From: a virus
DNA length: 23,754 nucleotides
Reading direction: 5' to 3' (one strand)
Virus record (IMG/VR): IMGVR_UViG_3300023109_000143
Span: 1 to 23,754 of that record
Numbering within the stretch: position 1 is the first letter of the stretch; every line of letters starts with the position of its first letter. The notes under the pieces are model-generated. The model was not told the DNA's origin and did no database searches. It was given only the letters and a program-made list of their open reading frames with translations. Positions 6,580-12,125 of this stretch are shown piece after piece. Made by a program: the position numbers and the translations under genes.

Positions 6580-7026
6580 ATGAGTAGTAAAAGTAAAACT
6601 AAAGGAAGAAGTTTTGAGTACGTAGTTAGAGATCTTTTTTCTAAACATTTTAATAATAAGTTTGAAAGGGTGCCCTTATCAGGCGCATTAGAGTATCTCA
6701 AAGGAGACGTATATTGTCCTTGGCTTCCAAATTTTACATATTGTATAGAGGCTAAACATCACAAAGAAATAAATTGGAATAATTTATTAACAGCTAAAAA
6801 ATCTGCTTTACTATTAGACTTTTGGAAACAAACTATAAGAGAAGCAGATACTATGAAAAAAGAACCACTATTAATATATAAGTGGGATAGAGGTAAAGTA
6901 TACTGTTGCTGGGCCAATGAAGTTGAGGTGCCTAATCAAATAACTGTTAGAGTAGATGACTTATACTTTAAAATGGGTTTATTTGATGAGTGGGTGTTAG
7001 AGGCTGTAAAATTAGAACCTACTTAA
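6580..7026 (+). CDS. PD-(D/E)XK nuclease, Holliday-junction-resolvase-like
   Basis: The 148-aa protein has the arrangement of Hjc/archaeal-type resolvases and related phage nucleases: a GRSFEYVVRDLF helix with E13, then GD (D43), and EAK (E57, K59) as the metal-binding and catalytic residues. Such enzymes cut branched DNA. With the gp46-like ATPase and the exonuclease it would complete a recombination and packaging-repair set. The ATG at 6580 follows AAAGGAG; an in-frame TTG 18 bases upstream has no such site. The gene lies just after a terminator, so it needs its own promoter (candidate in 6525-6570, not convincing). Branch specificity cannot be read from sequence. Confidence 0.75.
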   Translation: MSSKSKTKGRSFEYVVRDLFSKHFNNKFERVPLSGALEYLKGDVYCPWLPNFTYCIEAKHHKEINWNNLLTAKKSALLLDFWKQTIREADTMKKEPLLIYKWDRGKVYCCWANEVEVPNQITVRVDDLYFKMGLFDEWVLEAVKLEPT

Positions 7027-7038
7027 GTTAGATTTAAC

Positions 7039-7067
7039 TTGCTTAGTGATTAAATATATTATATTAT
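7039..7067 (+). promoter_or_regulatory. Possible promoter before the exonuclease-thyX-groES-grx operon
   Basis: TTGCTT (7039-7044) and TATTAT (7062-7067) have a 17-base spacer and lie 26 bases before the next ATG, in the only gap of this stretch. The -35 matches consensus at only three positions and the area is very AT-rich, so this is weak support. Confidence 0.35.
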
Positions 7068-7092
7068 AAAGTATAAATATGGAGAAAATTTA

Positions 7093-7944
7093 ATGAGTGC
7101 AAGTTGGAATGATCTAGCCGAGCTAGAACAAGATAAATATGAAGAAAACAACCTTCTTTTGATTGATGCGAATAATGTAGCTTTCAGATACTTACATAGA
7201 CCTAACTTTGATGATTACTCTCAAGAGTACATTAAAACTATTAGTAGTCTAGGAAAAAGCTATTCTGCGAAACGAATAGTTTGTTGCTTTGATGTAGGCG
7301 CTTCTTCTTATAGAAAAGCTATTTATCCTGGGTATAAACAAAATAGAAAAGTAGAGAGAACAGAAGAAGAAAAAATTAGATTCACAGGTTTTTTCAACTG
7401 TTTAAAAGATACCACAGAGTTATTACCTTTTGAACATTACAAGTTTAAAGGTATTGAAGCTGATGATCTAATAACTTACCTAGCAAATAATCTAAAAGAA
7501 CAGTATGACAATGTATGGATTGTATCTAGCGATAGAGACTTATATCAACTACTAGATCATAATGTTAATATATTCAATCTATTCTCTAGAAAAGAGATAA
7601 CTCTAGACTCTTTACACGAAGATTGGCAGTTTACTCCTCAAGAGTTTTTATTCTCTAGAATTATTGAAGGAGATAAAAGTGATGGCATTATGGGTATTGA
7701 TGGTATAGGTAAAAAACGTAGTCAATCTTTAGTAAAAGAATACAAAAGTTTAGATAATCTGATTAACAATCTACCTATAGCAGGTAAGGCTAAATACATA
7801 CAAAATTTAAATAGTGGTAAAGAAATACTATTACTTAATAAACAACTAATGGATCTAAATACTTATTTAGAAGAAGCTATTAATATGTCAGAAAATCCTG
7901 AAGTTATAAAAACAATTATGGGTGAAGCCCTAACAAAGGTATAA
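7093..7944 (+). CDS. 5'-3' exonuclease / flap endonuclease (PIN + H3TH domains)
   Basis: This 283-aa enzyme has the acidic metal-binding set of the FEN/T4 RNase H/T7 exonuclease family: D25 (LLIDANN), D67 (CCFDVG), E122 with D124/D125 (IEADDL), D147 and D149 (SSDRDLY), and D194/D197 (GDKSDGI). These are followed by the helix-three-turn-helix DNA-binding motif GIDGIGKKRS (201-210). Family members remove RNA primers and 5' flaps during replication. GGAG precedes the ATG at 7093. The next gene, thyX, starts two bases after its stop, so it heads an operon of replication and precursor genes. Family assignment is secure; whether it acts as RNase H, flap nuclease or both is not shown. Confidence 0.93.
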   Translation: MSASWNDLAELEQDKYEENNLLLIDANNVAFRYLHRPNFDDYSQEYIKTISSLGKSYSAKRIVCCFDVGASSYRKAIYPGYKQNRKVERTEEEKIRFTGFFNCLKDTTELLPFEHYKFKGIEADDLITYLANNLKEQYDNVWIVSSDRDLYQLLDHNVNIFNLFSRKEITLDSLHEDWQFTPQEFLFSRIIEGDKSDGIMGIDGIGKKRSQSLVKEYKSLDNLINNLPIAGKAKYIQNLNSGKEILLLNKQLMDLNTYLEEAINMSENPEVIKTIMGEALTKV

Positions 7945-7946
7945 TA

Positions 7947-8612
7947 ATGAAAGTAAAATTAGTAAGCTATAGTAAAGCTACAGAAGTATTTGAAGAAGAA
8001 GGGTTAACTGACTTACAAGAGCTAATTGCTTTTTGTGCAAAAGTATCAAACCCTGCGGCACAGATAAACACAGAAACAAGTGAAAGACTTATTAAGTATT
8101 TAATTAAACATCAACATTGGTCGCCTTTAGAGATGGCAAATGTAGTAATGGAGATCGAAACTACTAGAGATATTGCTCATCAAATAGTTAGGCACAGGTC
8201 TTTTGCTTTTCAAGAGTTTTCTCAGAGGTACGCAAATCCTTCAGAAATGGGAGATGTTTTTGTTCCTAGAAAAGCTAGACTACAGGATACTAAAAATAGA
8301 CAGAATAGCGTTATCACTGATGATGTAAACTTACACACAGTATGGGAACAACATCAGCGTAATGTTTGGCACTCTGCTATTACAGCTTATGAGTGGGCTA
8401 TAGATAATGGTATAGCAAAAGAACAAGCACGAGCGGTACTACCAGAGGGTAATACTAAAACTAAGCTATATATGAATGGGTCTATACGTAGCTGGGTACA
8501 CTATATTGAGCTAAGAAGTGCTAACGGCACACAAAAAGAACACATGGATATAGCACATGCATGCGCTGATGTTATTGCATCTATATTCCCTATAGTAAAT
8601 AAATTAACATAA
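7947..8612 (+). CDS. thyX: Flavin-dependent thymidylate synthase
   Basis: The 221-aa protein methylates dUMP to dTMP using FAD, NADPH and methylene-tetrahydrofolate. The diagnostic ThyX motif RHRx7S is intact at residues 82-92 (RHRSFAFQEFS), followed by QRY. The length fits the family. It starts two bases after the exonuclease stop with AAAGG upstream and is followed 12 bases later by groES. With the reductase it lets the phage supply thymidine nucleotides for its own AT-rich genome. ThyX and not ThyA is common among phages of Alphaproteobacteria and cyanobacteria. Confidence 0.98.
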   Translation: MKVKLVSYSKATEVFEEEGLTDLQELIAFCAKVSNPAAQINTETSERLIKYLIKHQHWSPLEMANVVMEIETTRDIAHQIVRHRSFAFQEFSQRYANPSEMGDVFVPRKARLQDTKNRQNSVITDDVNLHTVWEQHQRNVWHSAITAYEWAIDNGIAKEQARAVLPEGNTKTKLYMNGSIRSWVHYIELRSANGTQKEHMDIAHACADVIASIFPIVNKLT

Positions 8613-8624
8613 GGAGAAAATATT

Positions 8625-8912
8625 ATGGCATTAACACCTCTTCAAGATCGGGTGCTTGTTAGACGAACAGAAACAGAAGAAACTACTTCAGGAGGTATTA
8701 TAATTCCTGAAAGTGCTAAAGAAAAACCTGCAGAAGGTATAGTAGTAGCTTGTGGTAAAGGAATAAGAAAAGATAATGGGGAATTAGTACCCTTATCTGT
8801 ATCTACGGGAGATACTATTTTGTTTGGTAAGTGGTCAGGCACAGAAGTAACTATTGATGGAGAAGATCTTCTAATAGTAAAAGAGTCTGATATTCTAGGT
8901 ATATTACATTAA
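8625..8912 (+). CDS. groES: GroES-type co-chaperonin
   Basis: The 95-aa protein matches the GroES fold along its full length: an N-terminal [10 protein letters not shown] strand, a mobile loop with the GroEL-binding [21 protein letters not shown], and a C-terminal [14 protein letters not shown]. It would cap the host GroEL, since no groEL is present here. In phages such as T4 (gp31) a dedicated co-chaperonin enlarges the cage for the capsid protein; a similar role here is inference. AAGGAG precedes the ATG. It sits between thyX and glutaredoxin in a tight operon. Confidence 0.97.
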   Translation: MALTPLQDRVLVRRTETEETTSGGIIIPESAKEKPAEGIVVACGKGIRKDNGELVPLSVSTGDTILFGKWSGTEVTIDGEDLLIVKESDILGILH

Positions 8913-8923
8913 AGGAGTTAATT

Positions 8924-9307
8924 ATGACAGAAAAATCTACTACAGCTAAAGCTACTAATAAACCTAACCCCGTTAAGAAGCCTATACCTGTAAAAAAAGA
9001 AGAGGCTATCCCGTCTCCGCCTAAGCCAGCAAGCTGGCTGAAAGATAACTCAAAAAAAGTAGTTTGGAGTATGGTATCTATACCTAACTGTGATTGGTCA
9101 CAAAAAGCACTACAATTGCTAAAAGAACATGGAGAAGAGCATATACACCATCAAACTCATAGTGAGTCTACTGCTCAAGAAGCTATATCAAAAGGGTTGA
9201 ATTATTCTCCTTGTATTTATATGAATGGAAAACTATTAGGAAGTTATAAAGAGTTAGAAGGTTATTACTCACGAAACTATTTCTCAATGATACGAGAAGC
9301 AGTATAA
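8924..9307 (+). CDS. Glutaredoxin-like protein with CxxS active site and N-terminal extension
   Basis: The 127-aa protein has a thioredoxin-fold glutaredoxin domain from about residue 45. The active site is C56-D-W-S59, the cis-proline region is YSPCIYMNG (P96), and the GSYKEL glutathione-binding segment starts at 106. The second cysteine of the classical CPYC is replaced by serine, so the chemistry may be monothiol. C97, beside the cis-proline, is an extra candidate thiol. The first 40 residues are a Lys/Pro-rich extension likely to be disordered. Its likely role is re-reduction of the phage NrdA C-terminal CESC tail, which is inference from gene company. AAAGGAG precedes the ATG, and a terminator starts three bases after the stop. 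Confidence 0.85.
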   Translation: MTEKSTTAKATNKPNPVKKPIPVKKEEAIPSPPKPASWLKDNSKKVVWSMVSIPNCDWSQKALQLLKEHGEEHIHHQTHSESTAQEAISKGLNYSPCIYMNGKLLGSYKELEGYYSRNYFSMIREAV

Positions 9308-9309
9308 AA

Positions 9310-9335
9310 AAAAAGAGGGCTTATGCCCTCTTTTT
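9310..9335. terminator. Bidirectional terminator between convergent modules
   Basis: AAAAAGAGGGC and GCCCTCTTTTT form a perfect 11-bp stem around TTAT. Because the stem starts with a run of A and ends with a run of T, it works as a rho-independent terminator on both strands. It serves the + strand metabolic operon and the - strand tail/lysis operon that meet here. Confidence 0.95.
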
Positions 9336-9338
9336 AGT

Positions 9339-9461
9339 TTAATATAATAAAAATGATAGAAAAGGAAAAATACTTTCAACAAAGTCTTGTATTTTAAGCA
9401 CATACTTTGAGTAGGTTATATCTAACCAAGAAGTATCTAACCATACAATAAAAATTACCAT
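9339..9461 (-). CDS. Possible 40-aa hydrophobic ORF at the end of the lysis operon
   Basis: From an ATG at 9461 an uninterrupted frame encodes 40 residues (MVIFIVWLDTSWLD... ending FPFLSFLLY), strongly hydrophobic at both ends. The frame stays open upstream almost to the holin stop, with a TTG at 9467 as another start, but neither start has a clear ribosome site. Its stop lies directly before the terminator, as expected for the last gene of an operon. It could be an accessory membrane protein of lysis or a chance ORF. I do not recognise it. Confidence 0.3.
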   Translation of the reverse strand: MVIFIVWLDTSWLDITYSKYVLKIQDFVESIFPFLSFLLY

Positions 9462-9499
9462 AAACAATACTAAGTCTGCTACAGTAATATTTACTTTTT

Positions 9500-9727
9500 T
9501 TATTTACTTTTTCCCGATCCGGTATATAGGCCAAACCATGCAGCCCCCGCACCTACTACTATACTTACTAAACCTGATTGCTCCATAGTAGGATCTTCTA
9601 TTCCCATGTACCATACAACCACTTTATATAATAAGTAAATATAAGTAGTAATAAATAGTCTAGGAAATATTCTCCAAGAATCTACAGCAGTAGCCATATC
9701 TATCCATTTTTGATATTTATTTTCCAA
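9500..9727 (-). CDS. Holin-like two-span membrane protein
   Basis: The 75-aa protein has two membrane spans, about residues 20-41 and 52-70. The second is glycine/alanine-rich (VVGAGAAWFGLYTGSGK), and a basic tail follows. I recognise the pattern WIDMATAVDSWRIFPRL as typical of a small holin-type family frequent in marine phages. Holins form the inner-membrane lesions that time lysis. The start codon is TTG: AAGGAG lies about 8 bases upstream on the - strand, whereas the first in-frame ATG is ten codons later and would lose the N-terminal amphipathic part. Position beside spanins supports the role. No endolysin is seen next to it. Confidence 0.72.
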   Translation of the reverse strand: MENKYQKWIDMATAVDSWRIFPRLFITTYIYLLYKVVVWYMGIEDPTMEQSGLVSIVVGAGAAWFGLYTGSGKSK

Positions 9728-9741
9728 TTGTTATCTCCTTT

Positions 9742-10110
9742 TTATTTTTTATCTGTACTAGTTTTTGATTTTGAATATGCCTGAGCACCAAAGAATGCAG
9801 CAACTAGTCCGGCAATAGCTACAAAATAAGTAGGCGCTATATCTCCTATTAACTGTGCAGCATCTTTTACTCCTAAAAAAGAAGTAGCTAATATTAAGAT
9901 AGGATACAGTAGCATACCCCAAAGAGCAAACCAGGCCATAGCTCTTATTTGATCTTCTTTTTTATCTTCGTTTTCTTGCATATTACGTTTATGTTCAAAT
10001 TCTGCTATTTCTTTTGCACGAGACATTTCTTCGTCTGTGATTATACCATCTCCATCTGCGTCTAGTTCCGCAAAAATAGAATCAGGTTGCAGTGTTTTTG
10101 CAGCTGCCAT
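9742..10110 (-). CDS. EF-hand protein with two membrane spans
   Basis: The 122-aa protein has a canonical 12-residue EF-hand loop at residues 17-28 (DADGDGIITDEE) with D17, D19, D21, G22, I24 and E28 in the right places. A charged helix follows, then two hydrophobic spans (about 54-76 and 91-112) and a Ser/Lys-rich tail. The loop should bind calcium. I do not know its role. The size, topology and position directly upstream of the holin suggest a holin, antiholin or other lysis-linked membrane protein whose state could depend on Ca2+, which is abundant in seawater. A good AAGGAG lies before the ATG. Confidence 0.85.
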   Translation of the reverse strand: MAAAKTLQPDSIFAELDADGDGIITDEEMSRAKEIAEFEHKRNMQENEDKKEDQIRAMAWFALWGMLLYPILILATSFLGVKDAAQLIGDIAPTYFVAIAGLVAAFFGAQAYSKSKTSTDKK

Positions 10111-10129
10111 ATGTAGTTCTCCTTTGAAA

Positions 10130-10270
10130 TTATTTATTTCTAATAATTCCGAGAGGACAAGTTTGCCACTCCCATATCCAGTATTGTCTTGTGTTCCATA
10201 CTAATTCTGGATGTTGATATCTACATACTCTTACTAAGGTTGAAGGAGGTTGATTATCTATAAAAATCAT
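10130..10270 (-). CDS. Small Trp-rich hypothetical protein
   Basis: A 46-aa ORF runs from an ATG at 10270 to a TAA at 10130-10132: MIFIDNQPPSTLVRVCRYQH, then a stretch with four tryptophans (W25, W31, W33, W35), ending CPLGIIRNK. It fills the gap between two clear genes. The frame is open upstream to a GTG at 10306 that overlaps the end of the previous gene; that start would add VVIWPLVYTTLT and give 58 aa. Neither start has a strong ribosome site. The FIDNQPP...VRVCRY...WEW pattern reminds me of small conserved ORFs in marine phages, but I cannot name a family. Confidence 0.55.
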   Translation of the reverse strand: MIFIDNQPPSTLVRVCRYQHPELVWNTRQYWIWEWQTCPLGIIRNK

Positions 10271-10299
10271 AGTTAGAGTAGTGTAGACCAGTGGCCATA

Positions 10300-10782
10300 T
10301 TACCACCAACCAGCGCCAGTACCCACTAAAAAAGTAGTTATACCTACTATACCCGCTCCTAGAGCTATTAACCCTATTAAAAGAAGCCCTTCAAAAAAAG
10401 CAGCTTTTCTTTCTTGCTGCTTATAAAGAGTTTCTTCTCTTTCCTTTTTAATTTTTCTACGAAGCTCTACCATCTCTTTCCAAGTACCAAAACCAAATCG
10501 TATATTTAACAAGTCTTGAAGTTGTTTCTCTTGCTCTTCTAGTTTTTTCTTTTGTACTATTATTCCTAAAGCTTCTTCTTCTATTGAACCACCGTTGAAT
10601 AGTTTACTAAATATTGGTGGATTTTTTCGTTGGGCTTCTGCTCGATTTAAGTCTGCAGCAGCTCCATACCATTTACCAAGCTGCCCTACTACATCTTCTA
10701 TCTCTCGACCAGCAGCTACTAGTTTTTTTACTCCATTAAATGCAGCCGTAGCCGCAGTAATAGCCGTTATTGGATCTATCAT
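10300..10782 (-). CDS. Conserved marine-phage-type protein with coiled coil and C-terminal membrane span
   Basis: The 160-aa protein begins MIDPITAITAATAAFNGVKK. It contains NPPIFSKLFNGGSIEEEA in the middle, a charged heptad-like helical region (KKKLEEQEKQL; RRKIKKEREETLYKQQERK) and one hydrophobic stretch at the C-terminus (about 128-155). I recognise this layout from uncharacterised proteins often encoded near structural or lysis genes of marine podo- and siphoviruses. The function is unknown. GGAGG sits before the ATG. It may be a virion-associated or inner-membrane protein acting at entry or lysis, which is inference. Confidence 0.7.
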   Translation of the reverse strand: MIDPITAITAATAAFNGVKKLVAAGREIEDVVGQLGKWYGAAADLNRAEAQRKNPPIFSKLFNGGSIEEEALGIIVQKKKLEEQEKQLQDLLNIRFGFGTWKEMVELRRKIKKEREETLYKQQERKAAFFEGLLLIGLIALGAGIVGITTFLVGTGAGWW

Positions 10783-10802
10783 TTAAACTGCCTCCGTATT
10801 AC

Positions 10803-10824
10803 TTAAATAATAGATATTATTTAA
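10803..10824. repeat. Perfect 22-bp AT-only-arm palindrome upstream of the 160-aa gene
   Basis: TTAAATAATA and TATTATTTAA are exact inverted arms separated by GA. The match continues outward with one bulged base (ACT/AGT). It lies 21 bases before the start of the 160-aa gene, between it and the spanins. It could be an operator, a processing hairpin or chance in AT-rich DNA. There is no T tract typical of a terminator. Confidence 0.45.
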
Positions 10825-10846
10825 AGTAGTATATTAAATTAACACC

Positions 10847-11197
10847 TTAATCCCCTTCTAATAGTGTTTCATAATAAATTATTATTTCTTTTTGTTGTTT
10901 TATATATCTAACAAGATCTTGAGTATTTAGAGCTAACTTTTCGTAATCTCTAACATCTAGAGCTATAAAAACTACTTCTCCTTCTAAAGATCTCATTTCT
11001 GCTAAAAACTGTTCTAAATTATTTTCATTTATAACTTTAAAGTTTATAGGATAGGTCTCCACTGCTTTAGGAGACTCTTGAAAAATAATTGGAGTTTTTA
11101 TCTCTGTCTCAATTACTTCTATTTCTCTAGGTATTATACCACAACTAGTCACTAGTAAAAGAGGTAATATCATTGAACAATTCATTAGTCGCATCAT
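10847..11197 (-). CDS. Outer-membrane spanin-like lipoprotein (Rz1-type)
   Basis: The 116-aa protein has a short signal peptide with lipobox VTSC, giving a lipidated C19 after MMRLMNCSMILPLLL. The mature part is about 98 residues, longer than lambda Rz1 and without its proline-rich core. Its first 53 bases overlap the end of the coiled-coil membrane protein gene in a different frame. That arrangement (inner-membrane coiled coil followed by an overlapping lipoprotein) is the hallmark of two-component spanins, which fuse inner and outer membranes at the end of lysis. Assignment is by architecture and not sequence similarity. It implies a Gram-negative host. Confidence 0.72.
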   Translation of the reverse strand: MMRLMNCSMILPLLLVTSCGIIPREIEVIETEIKTPIIFQESPKAVETYPINFKVINENNLEQFLAEMRSLEGEVVFIALDVRDYEKLALNTQDLVRYIKQQKEIIIYYETLLEGD

Positions 11198-11498
11198 TTA
11201 TCTTCTTTTCTAATATTTCTGGTTTAGACTTTGCTATCTTAGTAAGATCATGTTTAGTAAGTGTCTTTCGTAAACTATCTATAGCAGTTTCTTGTGCTGT
11301 TAAAGCTTTTTGTAACTTTGAATTTTCTTCCACAGAAGTTGAAAAACTTTTTTCCATTTCTAATATGGTCGTTTTTTGACGTTCATAAACTGCTTCTATC
11401 TTCACTAGATTCTCTTTTAAGACGTTATTTTGCCAAAATAAAAAACCTGAAGCACTAAGACTAGCTAACAAAAATCCAAATAAAACTTTTGAAAACAT
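11145..11498 (-). CDS. Inner-membrane spanin-like protein (Rz-type)
   Basis: The 117-aa protein has one N-terminal membrane anchor (about residues 4-23, VLFGFLLASLSASGFLFW). A long coiled-coil-prone periplasmic helix follows to about residue 90, and the C-terminal part is charged. This is the i-spanin plan. Its ATG overlaps the stop of the fibre-like gene (TAATG at 11500-11496), so translation is probably coupled. Its 3' end overlaps the lipoprotein gene by 53 bases. The pair would span the periplasm and destroy the outer membrane after holin and endolysin action. Confidence 0.72.
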   Translation of the reverse strand: MFSKVLFGFLLASLSASGFLFWQNNVLKENLVKIEAVYERQKTTILEMEKSFSTSVEENSKLQKALTAQETAIDSLRKTLTKHDLTKIAKSKPEILEKKINDATNELFNDITSFTSD

Positions 11499-12124
11499 TA
11501 TAGCACCATGCTTAGCATAACTAAGGAAGAATCTAATTTACTATCGGTAACTGATTCATCTGCAAAATCTGTTTCTATTACCGTTCCAGGAGCTATATGA
11601 TCAGAGGTGATAGCATTATCAGCTATTTCGTTTCCAGTAATACTTTTAGAAACTATAGTATTATTAGATATAACCCCATCAGTTGTAGGTATTCCTACAT
11701 CTATTAAATGTTTGTTATCATCAGATACTAAGTAAACTCTGTTATTTGCAGCAGTACCTCCTGTATCATTAATTACTACTATTAACTCTCCTGGATCTAA
11801 CACCGCACTATCTAAAACAGCGGCAGCTACAGTAGTATAAGGTCTAGTGCCTAGTCCTGCTCTTCTAAAATTTCCATAAGGACCTTGACCAAACTTAGTA
11901 GTGTGTAAGTACATACCCCCCGTAGTATTGTTATAATATAACATACCATCAGGCTCAGTAGTAAGTGCCCCTTCAAAGTTTAAGTTATTAGCATTAGGAG
12001 TAGCATTGGCGCTATTAAAATTTCTTAACAGAGCTTGAAAACTAGAATTCCAGTAACCTCTAGCACTCGATATAGTGTCAGAGATAGCAGCTGTATGAAA
12101 GGTATTTGAAGTAGTTATGGCCAT
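11498..12124 (-). CDS. Small tail-fibre-like structural protein
   Basis: The 208-aa protein starts MAITTSNTFHTAAISDT. The middle holds short beta-rich segments (GMLYYNNTTGGMYLHT). The C-terminal third is a run of Asn/Ile/Ser/Thr repeats (NTIVSKSITGNEIADNAIT) followed by DFADESVTDSKL, a pattern often seen in phage fibre and neck-fibre proteins. Its place directly after the large tail-tip genes agrees. A receptor or fibre-accessory role is inference; no known receptor-binding domain is recognised. The 1099-aa gene ends one base before its ATG. Confidence 0.6.
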   Translation of the reverse strand: MAITTSNTFHTAAISDTISSARGYWNSSFQALLRNFNSANATPNANNLNFEGALTTEPDGMLYYNNTTGGMYLHTTKFGQGPYGNFRRAGLGTRPYTTVAAAVLDSAVLDPGELIVVINDTGGTAANNRVYLVSDDNKHLIDVGIPTTDGVISNNTIVSKSITGNEIADNAITSDHIAPGTVIETDFADESVTDSKLDSSLVMLSMVL

Positions 12125-12125
12125 T

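Noticed and set aside
7072-7079. TATAAATA, identical to the T4 late promoter core
   Set aside because: It is only 14 bases before the start codon, leaving almost no leader, and sits in a very AT-rich gap with no other sign of a T4 late system in this window.
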